NCBI RefSeq assembly: GCF_034439435.1
Contig: NZ_JAPCKJ010000001.1
Coordinates: 1,054,001 to 1,118,000, forward strand
Origin: Sarcina sp034439435
GTDB taxonomy: Bacteria; Bacillota; Clostridia; Clostridiales; Clostridiaceae
DNA length: 64,000 nucleotides
Direction: 5' to 3'
Part shown: piece after piece, positions 1 to 8,722 of the stretch
Layout of the letters: each line of letters begins with the position of its first letter
Position numbering within the stretch: the stretch's first letter is position 1
Notes under the pieces: generated by a model
Told to the model about the DNA's origin: nothing
Seen by the model: the letters and a program-made list of their open reading frames with translations, nothing else
Database searches by the model: none
Made by a program: the position numbers and the translations under genes

Positions 1-1052
1 AATCTAGCTATATATTTAGCAGTGCCTTGTGCCTCTTCCGAAGTATTAACTTCTGCTCCAACCTCTATTAGCATTGAATTTTTATTGTATTGTTGGTTAA
101 AAGCATTCTTTCCCCTATTATACTTATAGGTTTCCTGTCTTCTCAAAATATCTGGAAAAAGCTCATTAGCTCTAGTTATAAATCTATTTGCTAGACTCTC
201 TGCATCATTATAATATTTACTATTCTTAGTTGTAACAAACATGACTTTAGCCACGTTTTCTCCATTTATATTAGCAGTCAAATTCTTTTTATTTTGCTCT
301 CCTACAGAATCTCTGTGTATATCTATTATCATTTTAAATTCATCATATTGATCTACGTATTTTTTTACTGTTTCTCCGGATTTATTATAGGATTGCTCAT
401 AAGCTGCTGAGTGATTAGTTTTATCATGAATAACTGATATTCCATAATTTTCTTCAAGTTCTTTTGCTACTAAAGATCCCACGCCAACAACATTGTATGC
501 TTCATTATTTGAAGTTCTTTCCTCATTATATCCCTCTGAATTATGTGTATGGTAAATAAGTACCTCTGGCTTAGACTGATCTAATTCCTTTTTTAAGCTT
601 TCATCATAAACTTCATTATTCTTGCTAGCTATTAATTCTTCCCCACCATTTGCTTCTTCCTCAGACACTTCATCTATACTATCGGTATTTAAATCAAAGG
701 AAGATACATCCTCTGCGGAAACATACCCTACTTTATCAATTGAAGCTATCTTATTTGCTGCCCCAAAATAGGGTACTTCATTCATTACTAATTCAATAGG
801 GTCTAAAGGCTTTATATTCAAAGTTTCAAGAGCTAAACTTTTTAATGTAATATTACTTTCTAAGTAAGCATCCTCATCATAATATGTTCCTTTGGCAATA
901 GGCATACCTGCATTCAAAAGTTGTATATATGACAAGTTTTCTCTCATATCTTTACTTGCTGCAATCTTCATAAATCTAAACATAAACATTATTAGTAAAA
1001 TTAAAAGAACAAGCATTCCTATTGGTATCTCTCTTTTATTAATACCTCTCAC
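1..1052 (-). CDS. spoIIP: Stage II sporulation protein P (3' end outside window)
   Basis: SpoIIP is a membrane-anchored peptidoglycan amidase/endopeptidase that works with SpoIID and SpoIIM during forespore engulfment. About 350 codons are visible; the C-terminus lies beyond base 1. The likely start is the GTG at 1052, preceded by a GGGAGGGG ribosome-binding site. Residues ~8-27 form one membrane anchor, followed by a low-complexity acidic linker rich in Asp, Ser and Glu near residue 120-145 and then the catalytic domain. The segment MLIEVGAEVNTSEEA near the window edge matches the conserved end of the amidase domain. It lies just downstream of gpr on the same strand, the usual spoIIP-gpr pairing, so mother-cell or forespore expression is expected. 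Identification is confident; only the extreme C-terminus is missing. Confidence 0.9.
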   Translation of the reverse strand, partial: MRGINKREIPIGMLVLLILLIMFMFRFMKIAASKDMRENLSYIQLLNAGMPIAKGTYYDEDAYLESNITLKSLALETLNIKPLDPIELVMNEVPYFGAANKIASIDKVGYVSAEDVSSFDLNTDSIDEVSEEEANGGEELIASKNNEVYDESLKKELDQSKPEVLIYHTHNSEGYNEERTSNNEAYNVVGVGSLVAKELEENYGISVIHDKTNHSAAYEQSYNKSGETVKKYVDQYDEFKMIIDIHRDSVGEQNKKNLTANINGENVAKVMFVTTKNSKYYNDAESLANRFITRANELFPDILRRQETYKYNRGKNAFNQQYNKNSMLIEVGAEVNTSEEAQGTAKYIAR

Positions 1053-1181
1053 ATTATCCCCTCCCTCATATTTTCATTTATATGAGATTAGGATAAATAT
1101 TATGTTACTCTATAATAGTAAATATTAAATTTATTATTCTTCAAAATCACTCATAACTTCCAACAAAAAACTCCTAATTTT

Positions 1182-2159
1182 TTAATTAAGAAATTTATTT
1201 ATATCCTCTAAAACCATGTTAGGTTGAAGTGATATATTTATTCCATTAGCTATTATTTTTGAAACTGATTCTATTACATCATCTATTTCCTTTGGGGTAA
1301 CCATTAAATCTCCAACATAAGGATTTAAAAGACTTTTTATCATAATTCCCTTTTCATTTTTGTCTATATTATTTAATATATTATAAAATTCTTTTCCCTC
1401 TTCTGCTTGCTTTATCATTTCATCTAGAACTAAATCCATAGCATCATTGGCAATTGTCGCCGCATCTACCACCGTTGGAACTCCTAATGCAATAACTGGA
1501 ATACCTAAACTCTCTTCGTTAATTTGCATTCTATGATTACCAACTCCTGCCCCAGGTGATATTCCTGTATTACTTATTTGAATAGTTCTTGCAACTCTTT
1601 CAAGTTTTCTTGAAGCTAATGCATCAATACAAACCACCAAATCTGGTTTTATTTTATCAACTAAGGATTTAATAATTTCTCCTGTTTCAATACCTGTTAT
1701 ACCTAAAACTCCCGGTGCAATGGCACATACTGGTCTAACAGAATCGTCTATTACTTCTGGCATAACCTTCTTTAAATGTCTTGTAACCATAAGCTTACCT
1801 ACTACCTTAGGTCCTATAGCATCTGGAGTAACATTCCAGTTTCCAAGTCCAACAACTAAGGCTGTTCTATCCTCTGGTAAATTAATAAGCTCCTCTAAAG
1901 AACTTGCCACTACATGGGATACTTCATCCATTATCCCTCCATCATAATGAGTATATTCAGGAATATCTATGGTAACATATCTTCCAATAGGTTTTCCCAT
2001 AGCTTTGGCACCTTCTGCGTTTATTATGTCTACATTTGTAACCTTAATATCATCATCTACAGTTTTTTCTTCAAAAATAACTCCATCAATTTCTCTATTG
2101 TATCTATGTTTATAAATTTCGCGACTTTCAACAGCTAAGTCAGTTCTTACATTATACAT
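1182..2159 (-). CDS. gpr: Germination protease (SASP-specific)
   Basis: Gpr is the aspartic-type endoprotease (family A25) that degrades alpha/beta small acid-soluble spore proteins when spores germinate. The protein starts MYNVRTDLAVESRE, the typical propeptide start of Gpr. Conserved blocks such as LVVGLGNWNVTPDAIGP and the segment around SPGAGVGNHR are present. I chose the ATG at 2159 (325 residues) over an upstream in-frame ATG at 2195 because GAGGTGG sits 5-6 bases before 2159 and the family begins there. It is followed by spoIIP after about 130 bases. It is divergent from rpsT, with a 196-base intergenic region that must hold both promoters. Forespore control is expected from the family, but I could not mark a convincing sigma-G site. 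Confidence 0.95.
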   Translation of the reverse strand: MYNVRTDLAVESREIYKHRYNREIDGVIFEEKTVDDDIKVTNVDIINAEGAKAMGKPIGRYVTIDIPEYTHYDGGIMDEVSHVVASSLEELINLPEDRTALVVGLGNWNVTPDAIGPKVVGKLMVTRHLKKVMPEVIDDSVRPVCAIAPGVLGITGIETGEIIKSLVDKIKPDLVVCIDALASRKLERVARTIQISNTGISPGAGVGNHRMQINEESLGIPVIALGVPTVVDAATIANDAMDLVLDEMIKQAEEGKEFYNILNNIDKNEKGIMIKSLLNPYVGDLMVTPKEIDDVIESVSKIIANGINISLQPNMVLEDINKFLN

Positions 2160-2245
2160 TTTTCCACCTCTTTTTAATTTAAATTGATATATCATATATA
2201 ATTTCCTTAAAAATGATAATTATGTCGATAAACACGAAAAAAGAC

Positions 2246-2274
2246 TTGAACTTCTATATTTATGATGTTATAAT
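2246..2274 (+). promoter_or_regulatory. Sigma-A type promoter of rpsT
   Basis: TTGAAC at 2246-2251 and TATAAT at 2269-2274 are separated by 17 bases, a near-perfect vegetative promoter about 80 bases upstream of the rpsT start. The position suits a growth-regulated ribosomal protein gene. Confidence 0.75.
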
Positions 2275-2296
2275 TACCTTTGTTAAATAACGAACT

Positions 2297-2327
2297 CGTA
2301 CGCAGATTCCCCAAAACTGCAGATACG
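2297..2327 (+). promoter_or_regulatory. Possible rpsT leader hairpin
   Basis: In the presumed rpsT transcript leader, CGTAcGCAG at 2297-2305 can pair with CTGCagaTACG at 2317-2327 around a loop rich in C and A. This is visible base pairing only. It could be an S20 autoregulatory site, but I do not know of one described for this group. Confidence 0.3.
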
Positions 2328-2355
2328 CTATAAAAGTTGAAGGGGGTGAACTAGA

Positions 2356-2619
2356 ATGGCAAATATTAAATCAGCAAAGAAAAGAATAAAAGTTACTGAA
2401 AAGAAAACTTTAAGAAATAAGATGATTAAGTCAGCTCTTAAAACTGCTATAAAGAAGTTTGAAGTAGCTGTTGAGGCTAAAAACAAAGCAGAAGCTGCGA
2501 CTTTATACGTTGACGCTGCTAGAGCTTTAGATATGTCTGCTTCTAAAGGAGTAGTTCATAAAAACATGGCTGCTAGAAAGAAATCAAGATTAGCTGCTAA
2601 GTTAAACGCTATGGCTTAA
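2356..2619 (+). CDS. rpsT: Small ribosomal subunit protein S20
   Basis: This 87-residue, strongly basic and helical protein has the standard S20 start MANIKSAKKRIKVTEKK. It also has the typical Ala/Lys-rich end (KSRLAAKLNAMA). S20 binds 16S rRNA early in 30S assembly. The ribosome-binding site GAAGGGGGTG lies about 8 bases before the ATG. The gene stands alone on the plus strand between gpr and holA, both on the minus strand, with its own sigma-A promoter and a hairpin after the stop. The rpsT-holA neighbourhood is common in Firmicutes. Confidence 0.98.
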   Translation: MANIKSAKKRIKVTEKKTLRNKMIKSALKTAIKKFEVAVEAKNKAEAATLYVDAARALDMSASKGVVHKNMAARKKSRLAAKLNAMA

Positions 2620-2626
2620 TTATATG

Positions 2627-2647
2627 GGTGTTAGAATTTCTAACACC
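2627..2647 (+). terminator. Hairpin after rpsT
   Basis: GGTGTTAGAA at 2627-2636 pairs with TTCTAACACC and is followed by a T-rich run, forming an intrinsic terminator seven bases after the rpsT stop codon. Confidence 0.75.
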
Positions 2648-2680
2648 ATTTTCTTTTATTAGAAGTATTTCTTCAAGTAA

Positions 2681-2716
2681 AAAATCCAGATTAGAATTTT
2701 CTAATCTGGATTTTTT
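2681..2716. terminator. Bidirectional terminator between rpsT and holA
   Basis: An inverted repeat (AATCCAGATTAG / CTAATCTGGATT) has A-runs on one side and T-runs on the other. It can therefore end holA transcription on the minus strand and back up the rpsT terminator on the plus strand. It touches the holA stop codon at 2715-2717. Confidence 0.8.
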
Positions 2717-3761
2717 ATATTACAGTATTTACTATCATAAGTTCTAGCTCTGTTTTCTTATTTAAATTTGAATTACTTTTAAGTTTCTTTTCTGTATATA
2801 AACATAAATTAATACATTTATTTAATTGCTTAGTCGAAAACTTTTTGCTTTGATTTATAAATTTTTCTATTACAAAGTCTGGTAAATTTATTCTACTAAC
2901 CTCTAAGAAATCTTTTTTTATCTCATCAATTCTGTACTTTTCAGCAAGCCTTATCTTAACCCTATGCAATTTTTGAAACTGCTCCCTTATTTGACTTAAT
3001 ATAAATATAGGATCTTGCCCTCTTCCAATTAATTCGTCCATTAAATCTATTGCTTGCTTCGCTCTTTTAACTGAAATAAGTTCAACTAAATCGAATATAT
3101 CATCTTCATATCTTGGAGGAAGTAATAAATCTATGTCTTTTCTAGTTATGTCCCTATCCCCTGTGTAATTTACTATTTTATCAACTTCTCTTTCAATAAT
3201 ATCAAAGTTGTTTTCTACTGAGTCACAAAAATATTTTAATTCTATCTTACCTATGTTTTTATTATATCTCTGAAAAATTTTCCCTACTTTTTGTTGTAAT
3301 TTAGCTCCTTTTAATTTCTCAACTGAAACTATACAACTATTCTTTTCAAGTTTTTTAAGCTTGCTTAGTCTATTAATTCTATCTCTCTTATCCTTTAAAG
3401 TTGTATATGCGATTAAGATACAATGTTCAGGTGTATTTTGAAAATACTCTACACACTGCTTATATAATTTTTCAGTTTCCTTATCTTGTTTATCTCTAAA
3501 TATATTAGTTCTATTTAAAACCACAACTTTTCTGTCACTCATAAAAGGCAATGTTTCACAAGCATTCATAAAGTCATCAAAGTTAAGATTATTACCATCT
3601 AACCTAATTAAATTTAAATCCTTAAATCCATCATCTAATACACTATCAATTATATTTTCTATACCTTCTTTAATTAAAAGCTCATCTAGTCCAACTAATA
3701 TATAGCTTTTTTCTAATTTTCCTTTTTTCAAATTATCATATAAACCATCTAAATCTATCAT
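2715..3761 (-). CDS. holA: DNA polymerase III delta subunit
   Basis: HolA is the clamp-loader subunit that opens the sliding clamp. The 348-residue length and overall pattern fit the family: an N-terminal Rossmann-like domain (SYILVGLDELLIKEGI near residue 20-35), a central region with FVEL-like segments (DIFDLVELISVKRAKQAIDLMDEL) and a C-terminal helical collar (TEKKLKSN...ELMIV). The start at 3761 follows an AAAGGTTGA ribosome-binding site. It sits 43 bases downstream of comEC on the same strand, the comEC-holA-rpsT order often seen in Firmicutes, so it is probably co-transcribed with comEC. It ends in a strong terminator. Confidence 0.93.
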   Translation of the reverse strand: MIDLDGLYDNLKKGKLEKSYILVGLDELLIKEGIENIIDSVLDDGFKDLNLIRLDGNNLNFDDFMNACETLPFMSDRKVVVLNRTNIFRDKQDKETEKLYKQCVEYFQNTPEHCILIAYTTLKDKRDRINRLSKLKKLEKNSCIVSVEKLKGAKLQQKVGKIFQRYNKNIGKIELKYFCDSVENNFDIIEREVDKIVNYTGDRDITRKDIDLLLPPRYEDDIFDLVELISVKRAKQAIDLMDELIGRGQDPIFILSQIREQFQKLHRVKIRLAEKYRIDEIKKDFLEVSRINLPDFVIEKFINQSKKFSTKQLNKCINLCLYTEKKLKSNSNLNKKTELELMIVNTVI

Positions 3762-3804
3762 TAAAATATCAACCTTTCAAATCCCAGATACTTATTTACA
3801 TAAG

Positions 3805-5460
3805 TTAAAGTATATACGCACTTTTCTTTTGAATCAAATCAATTATATCATAATCACTTTTCTCTGGCATTAAAGTTATACTATTAAAATTATCTTCTAT
3901 TAAAATAGAATATTTTTTTGAAACCTCAAACTGTGCCTCATTCTTTAAGTGAATAACCTCATTCACATATTCTTTTTTCATAATTGCCTTTCTAAAATAA
4001 TCACTATCATTATTTACTAAAGCAACTTTATTAAATCCGGATTCTATAACTACAGCCTTATTCCATTTATCTTCAACTACTCTTATCTTAATCCCTAATA
4101 CATGTATATCTAAAATAAGAATTGGTATAACCAGATAAACTCCTATTCTAAACCTCTTAAATCCTTTAACACTCATATAAATTGATAAAAACATAGTCAT
4201 ATATGCTACTGCAAAAACTGGTGATAGATATGGAGTAACCAATATTACCTTATCTAAAAAGACCAAAATCCCTCTAAAAATCATAAAAATTATATTTAGT
4301 AAAAATACTATAATCCCAATAAAATTTCCTCCTGTCAAAATAGAGAATAATAATATTTGTAAAACTAACACTATTATTGGTGTTACTAAAAATGTTGATA
4401 TCAAAAAATTAATAGAAAACTTGCCAAAAACAATTACTAAAATAGGATATATAAAAGCTTGAGCTGACAACCCCAAACTTAAATACTCATTGATTTTTGG
4501 AGGTAGCATATAAAAGCCATTTAATAATTTTTTATAAAATAATATTATACCTAAGGTTCCTCCAAAGGATAATAAAAACCCCATGCTAAAAAGGTTATAT
4601 GGTTTAAAAATCATAAGTACTATTGCTGCTAAAGAAATAGTACTTAAAGAATCATAGGTTTTAAATACTTTTTTAGAACTTTTTAAAAGAGTTATCATTA
4701 TAAGTGCTCTTAAAGCCGAACTAGATGCTCCAACTAAAATAACATAAATGGAGCAAATCACTAAAGCAACTTTAAATGAAAACTTATTATATATCATTGA
4801 AAATAAAAGTGATATGTGAAATCCAGATATACATATTAGATGAATTACTCCTAAATCAGATAAAAAATCTTTTTGATTATAGGTTAGATTATCCTTATCT
4901 CCCCACAAAATTGCATTTAAAAGTGCACTTTCTGAAGATGAAAAATTCTCACTTAATCTTTCATAATATTTCTTTGGTATATTTTTAATCTTATATACTA
5001 AATCTTTTTCACTTTTTATAACATCCTTTAAGAAAACCTGTCCAACATAACCTCTCTCTAAATTAACATTTCTTTTAAATTTACAAACCCCATATATTTT
5101 TTCTCCATATTCAAGTTCAACCTGACTTTGATTTCTTATTTCAACCATTCTTCCATCTATTTTTCCGAGTATAAATTTATTATTAATATCTACTATTCTA
5201 ATTTCTTGTACTCCCATCTCTTGAAAGTTAGGTTCATAATAAATTGTACAACTTAATATTCCTATGAGAAAAAACACCATACCTATATTAAAATAATCTA
5301 ATCCTAATAAAAAATATGATATAAAAATTAAAGGCACAACTAAAAAAGCTGTACCTATTAAATTAAAACTACTAAGGTAATATGTTAAAATTCCTAAAGT
5401 AACAAAAATACAAATTAATCCTAAAGGTCTATTTATAATAATCTTTTCAAATTTTCTCAT
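3805..5460 (-). CDS. comEC: ComEC/Rec2-type membrane protein lacking the C-terminal hydrolase domain
   Basis: ComEC forms the inner-membrane channel for single-stranded DNA uptake in competent bacteria. The N-terminus has several membrane helices and a beta-rich soluble segment (residues ~75-135). The competence domain follows, with the diagnostic LGVIHLICISGFHISLLFS near residue 205-223 and many further helices up to about residue 455. At 551 residues it is about 200 shorter than full ComEC proteins. The usual C-terminal metallo-beta-lactamase domain with its HxHxDH zinc motif is absent. Only about 90 hydrophilic residues remain (KAVVIESGFNKVALVNND...), which look like the first strands of that domain. 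The start at 5460 has AGGAGAG upstream. It lies between spoVAE and holA. Whether it still transports DNA is unclear. Confidence 0.85.
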   Translation of the reverse strand: MRKFEKIIINRPLGLICIFVTLGILTYYLSSFNLIGTAFLVVPLIFISYFLLGLDYFNIGMVFFLIGILSCTIYYEPNFQEMGVQEIRIVDINNKFILGKIDGRMVEIRNQSQVELEYGEKIYGVCKFKRNVNLERGYVGQVFLKDVIKSEKDLVYKIKNIPKKYYERLSENFSSSESALLNAILWGDKDNLTYNQKDFLSDLGVIHLICISGFHISLLFSMIYNKFSFKVALVICSIYVILVGASSSALRALIMITLLKSSKKVFKTYDSLSTISLAAIVLMIFKPYNLFSMGFLLSFGGTLGIILFYKKLLNGFYMLPPKINEYLSLGLSAQAFIYPILVIVFGKFSINFLISTFLVTPIIVLVLQILLFSILTGGNFIGIIVFLLNIIFMIFRGILVFLDKVILVTPYLSPVFAVAYMTMFLSIYMSVKGFKRFRIGVYLVIPILILDIHVLGIKIRVVEDKWNKAVVIESGFNKVALVNNDSDYFRKAIMKKEYVNEVIHLKNEAQFEVSKKYSILIEDNFNSITLMPEKSDYDIIDLIQKKSAYIL

Positions 5461-5511
5461 AGAATCTCTCCTTCGAGAAAATTATTGACCTTTTCTAAGA
5501 ATTATAATCAT

Positions 5512-5877
5512 TTATTTAGTTTTCGGATTAAATATTAATGCCATTATGTATCCAAAGAATATAGCAGCTGTTAACCCTCCTGCTGCACCTTTTAATCCTC
5601 CAGTGAAAGCTCCTAATAATCCTTGTTCATTTACTTCTTTTATAGTCGCCTTCGCAAGAGCATATCCAAATCCAGGCAAAGGTATAGTTGCCCCGGCTCC
5701 TCCAATTTGAACTAGTTTATCATAAATACCTAAAGCGCCTAAGATGGTTCCTAATGTTACAAAAAGAACTAATATTTTTGCTGGGGTCAATTTTGTTTTA
5801 TCCATTAATAATTGACCTATTACACATATAATTCCACCTACTAAAAATGCATTTATATAACTTTGCAAGTTCATCAT
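5512..5877 (-). CDS. spoVAE: Stage V sporulation protein AE (dipicolinate uptake)
   Basis: SpoVAE is a small inner-forespore-membrane protein of the SpoVA channel that loads Ca-dipicolinic acid into the spore core. The protein is up to 121 residues with three to four hydrophobic segments. It carries the family block GAGATIPLPGFGYALAKATIKE, which resembles the sister segment in SpoVAC. The AAGGAGG at 5878-5884 directly abuts the first ATG (5877) and is 3 bases from a second ATG (5874). A TTG at 5868 has the best spacing (9 bases), so initiation could be there and the protein three residues shorter. It follows spoVAD by five bases and ends the spoVAC-D-E unit. Confidence 0.93.
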   Translation of the reverse strand: MMNLQSYINAFLVGGIICVIGQLLMDKTKLTPAKILVLFVTLGTILGALGIYDKLVQIGGAGATIPLPGFGYALAKATIKEVNEQGLLGAFTGGLKGAAGGLTAAIFFGYIMALIFNPKTK

Positions 5878-5882
5878 CCTCC

Positions 5883-6902
5883 TTATATATATTCTATAGC
5901 AACAGCATGTGCTATTCCTGGTATGCTCTCTCCTTGAAGCGCAGATGTTGAGCTTAATAAAGCTCCTGTTGAAACTAAAAGCACTCTTTTAATTTCCTTT
6001 TTCATAAGTTTTTTATATAAATATCCACATCCTACCACTGCAGAACATCCACATCCACTACCACCTGAGAATGTTTTCTGTCTTTCATTATCAAATATTT
6101 TTTCTCCACAATCTATGTAAACCTTACTTACATCATAACCATATTCCTTTAATAACTTTTCAGTCAGTTCTCTTCCAGCCTTTCCTAAGTCACCAGTTGC
6201 TATTACATCATAATCTTCCGGTTTTCTATTGGTATCAACAAAATGTTTGTATATTGTATCTACTGCTGCTGGTGCCATAGCTGCTCCCATATTATCAGCA
6301 TCTTTAATTCCATAATCTTTAACAATTCCTGTAGTTATATAGGTTACATATGGAAAATCTCCTTCTCTACCTAAAAGCATAGCTCCAGATCCAGTTACAG
6401 TCCATTGTGAATATTCTTTTCTTTGGCATCCATATTCTAAAGGAAATCTAAACTGTCTTTCAGCTGAGCTAAAGTGGGAAGATGTAGCTGCTATTGAATA
6501 TCTGGCGAAATCTCCATCTATAACCATAGATGCTAAACTTAATGATTCTGCCATAGTTGAACAAGCTCCATATACACCTAAAAAAGGTATTTTAAATTCT
6601 CTTGCCACGAAGTTAGTGGAAGTTAATTGATTTAATAAATCTCCTCCAAAAAGATAATCAACATCTTCCTCTTTAACTTTGCTCTTTTTTATAACTTCTT
6701 CAATAGAAGTTATCATTAAACTACTCTCAGCCTTTTCAAAACTTTCACATCCATTGCAATCATCTTGTAAAACCTTATCGAAATATTCCTTTAGAGGACC
6801 ATCTCCCTCTTTAGGCCCAACAATGCTATATGTAGATATTATTCTAGGTTTACTTTCTAATTTTACAGTTTGTTTACCCACTCTCTTCAAATTATTACTC
6901 AT
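5883..6902 (-). CDS. spoVAD: Stage V sporulation protein AD
   Basis: SpoVAD is the soluble, thiolase-fold subunit of the SpoVA complex and binds dipicolinic acid. The 339-residue sequence has thiolase-like features. These include a Cys in the nucleophile-elbow position (FLGVYGACSTMAESLSLA near residue 125-142), TSSHFSSAERQFRFP near residue 160-175, and a Gly/Ser-rich C-terminal part (SGGSGCGCSAVVGCGYLYKKL). It is six bases downstream of spoVAC and five bases upstream of spoVAE, so the three genes should be translated from one forespore mRNA. Confidence 0.96.
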   Translation of the reverse strand: MSNNLKRVGKQTVKLESKPRIISTYSIVGPKEGDGPLKEYFDKVLQDDCNGCESFEKAESSLMITSIEEVIKKSKVKEEDVDYLFGGDLLNQLTSTNFVAREFKIPFLGVYGACSTMAESLSLASMVIDGDFARYSIAATSSHFSSAERQFRFPLEYGCQRKEYSQWTVTGSGAMLLGREGDFPYVTYITTGIVKDYGIKDADNMGAAMAPAAVDTIYKHFVDTNRKPEDYDVIATGDLGKAGRELTEKLLKEYGYDVSKVYIDCGEKIFDNERQKTFSGGSGCGCSAVVGCGYLYKKLMKKEIKRVLLVSTGALLSSTSALQGESIPGIAHAVAIEYI

Positions 6903-6908
6903 TAAAAA

Positions 6909-7382
6909 TCACCCCATAAATCCAAATCTAAGTAATAAATAATATATTACTCCTACAATAACTGATGTTCCTACGCCATATACTATTACTGGTCCTGCAA
7001 TAGTAAACATTTTTGCACCTACTCCCATTACAAAACCTTCTTTTTTAAATTCTATAGCTGGTGATACCATAGCATTAGAAAAACCTGTAATAGGAACTAT
7101 AGTTCCTGCTCCTGCAACAGCTGCAATCTTGTCATAAATATCAAGACCTGTTAGAAGAGCTGCTAAGAACACCATAGTCATTGGAGTTATAATTGAAACC
7201 TGTTCCTCTGGAAATCCATTAGATAATAAGTAATTTCTTATAAACTGCGCAATAACACAGATTAACCCACCAATTATAAATGCCATTATACAATTCTTTA
7301 ATGTCTTTGGCTGTGGTCTTATTTGTTGTTCAAGTTCATTGAATTTCTTTTTTATTTTTTCATCACTTTGGTAAGTAGCCAT
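6909..7382 (-). CDS. spoVAC: Stage V sporulation protein AC
   Basis: SpoVAC is the integral membrane subunit of the dipicolinate channel and has been described as mechanosensitive in Bacillus. The protein has a basic N-terminal tail (residues ~1-40) followed by four hydrophobic segments. It includes GAGTIVPITGFSNAMVSPAIEFK, the counterpart of the SpoVAE block. I place the start at the ATG at 7382 (157 residues). The GAAAGGG ribosome-binding sequence directly touches the in-frame ATG at 7391 but has good spacing to 7382. It is the first gene of the spoVAC-D-E unit. Only these three spoVA genes are present; spoVAA, AB and AF are not next to them. Confidence 0.95.
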   Translation of the reverse strand: MATYQSDEKIKKKFNELEQQIRPQPKTLKNCIMAFIIGGLICVIAQFIRNYLLSNGFPEEQVSIITPMTMVFLAALLTGLDIYDKIAAVAGAGTIVPITGFSNAMVSPAIEFKKEGFVMGVGAKMFTIAGPVIVYGVGTSVIVGVIYYLLLRFGFMG

Positions 7383-7446
7383 ATTAACCATCCCTTTCTT
7401 TTATTTTATACATATAGTATTAATTTCTTTTCCCTAATATATACAA

Positions 7447-7492
7447 AAAAATAAGCATTATTTTCTATGATTTGATTCATAAAAATAATGCT
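7447..7492 (-). terminator. Terminator of the spoIIA-sigF operon
   Basis: On the minus strand AGCATTATTTTTATGA pairs with TCATAGAAAATAATGCT (one bulge), followed by a T-run. It lies 22 bases after the sigF stop codon and insulates spoVAC from the spoIIA operon. Confidence 0.75.
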
Positions 7493-7513
7493 CACAAAAT
7501 ATTCCATTTATAA

Positions 7514-8269
7514 TCAATCCTCTTCTAATTTTTCCTTCATAAGTTTCAATACTTTTTTTTCTATTCTAGAAACCTGCACTTGACTTATACCAAGCATTTT
7601 AGCAACTTGAATTTGAGTTTTATCCTTAAAATACCTAAGCATTATAATTTGCCTTCCTTTTGTATCTAAGGACCCTATAGCCTCTTTTAAAGCTATTTTA
7701 TTTACCATATCATCATCTTTACCCTTCTCACTAAGTTTATCTATAAGGAGTACAGGTGTTCCTTCATCATGATGTATAGTATCATATAAATATTGCATAC
7801 TATTTGCAGATTCTAAGGCTACTATAACTTCTTCTTTGTTCACTCCAGAATACTCTGCTAATTCATCTATAGTAGGATCTCTATTTAGCTCTTTTATTAA
7901 TTCTTCTTTATTGTAATGAAGTTTCTTAGCTAAACTTTTTGTACTCCTACTAACCTTTATTATACCATCATCTCTTAAAAATCTTTTTATTTCTCCTATA
8001 ATCATAGGTACTGCATAGGTAGAAAATTTAACATTAAAACCATCATCAAAATTATTTATAGCCTTGACAAGCCCCATTGAGCCAATTTGGAATATATCTT
8101 CATAATCATATCCTCTATTTATAAACCTCTTACATATGGAAGATACTAAAGGAGTGTTAACTTCTATAAGTTTATTCATAGCCTCCTTATTTCCCTCTTT
8201 TGCTAGGACTATGAGAGCTGTATTCTTATCATAATTAAAATTATCTTTCTCAATACTACTAATATCCAT
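7514..8269 (-). CDS. sigF: Forespore sigma factor SigF
   Basis: SigF is the first forespore-specific RNA polymerase sigma factor. The 251-residue protein shows the sigma-70 regions in order. Region 2 contains GYDYEDIFQIGSMGLVKAINNFD (~residue 50-75) and KFSTYAVPMIIGEIKRFLRDDG (~80-105). Region 3 follows, and region 4 has RYFKDKTQIQVAKMLGISQ with its helix-turn-helix (~215-240). The upstream neighbours spoIIAB and spoIIAA in the same orientation make the assignment specific to SigF rather than SigG. It starts 17 bases after spoIIAB with AGGTGAAG as ribosome-binding site. Its activity is controlled by SpoIIAB binding. Confidence 0.96.
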   Translation of the reverse strand: MDISSIEKDNFNYDKNTALIVLAKEGNKEAMNKLIEVNTPLVSSICKRFINRGYDYEDIFQIGSMGLVKAINNFDDGFNVKFSTYAVPMIIGEIKRFLRDDGIIKVSRSTKSLAKKLHYNKEELIKELNRDPTIDELAEYSGVNKEEVIVALESANSMQYLYDTIHHDEGTPVLLIDKLSEKGKDDDMVNKIALKEAIGSLDTKGRQIIMLRYFKDKTQIQVAKMLGISQVQVSRIEKKVLKLMKEKLEED

Positions 8270-8286
8270 AGACTTTCTTCACCTGC

Positions 8287-8709
8287 CTATGTATTCATTT
8301 TTTTCTTCATTATTATTTTTGTACCCTTGCCTTTTTCACTATAAACTTCTAAAGAATCCATAAATGTTTCCATAACTGTAAATCCCATACCTGATCTTTC
8401 TAACTCTGGCTTTGATGTATATAGGGGCTCTCTTGCCTCTTCTAAGTTTTCTATTCCTATTCCATTGTCTTCTACAGTTATACTTATTTCATCTCCGCAT
8501 AAAGTTGCTTCAATAATAACTAACTTACTTTCATCACATTCATATCCATGAATTATAGAATTAGTTACAGCCTCAGAAACAGCAGTTTTAATATCAGTTA
8601 ATTCTTCAATAGTCGGATCTAATTGAGCAATAAAAGCTGATACACTTACTCTTGCAAATCCTTCATTTTCAGATTTAGCCAAAAACTCTAATCTCATTTT
8701 ATTATCCAT
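8287..8709 (-). CDS. spoIIAB: Anti-sigma F factor and serine kinase
   Basis: SpoIIAB holds SigF inactive and phosphorylates SpoIIAA. The 140-residue GHKL-type ATPase has the N-box EAVTNSIIHGY (~residue 46-56), the G1 box EDNGIGI (~80-86) and the G2 box RSGMGFTVME (~105-114). Length matches the family. It sits 13 bases after spoIIAA and 17 before sigF, the classic three-gene spoIIA operon. Confidence 0.97.
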   Translation of the reverse strand: MDNKMRLEFLAKSENEGFARVSVSAFIAQLDPTIEELTDIKTAVSEAVTNSIIHGYECDESKLVIIEATLCGDEISITVEDNGIGIENLEEAREPLYTSKPELERSGMGFTVMETFMDSLEVYSEKGKGTKIIMKKKMNT

Positions 8710-8722
8710 ATTTAACCCTCCA

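Noticed and set aside
892..1128. A 78-codon open frame on the plus strand
   Set aside because: It is antisense to the N-terminal part of spoIIP and has no ribosome-binding site.
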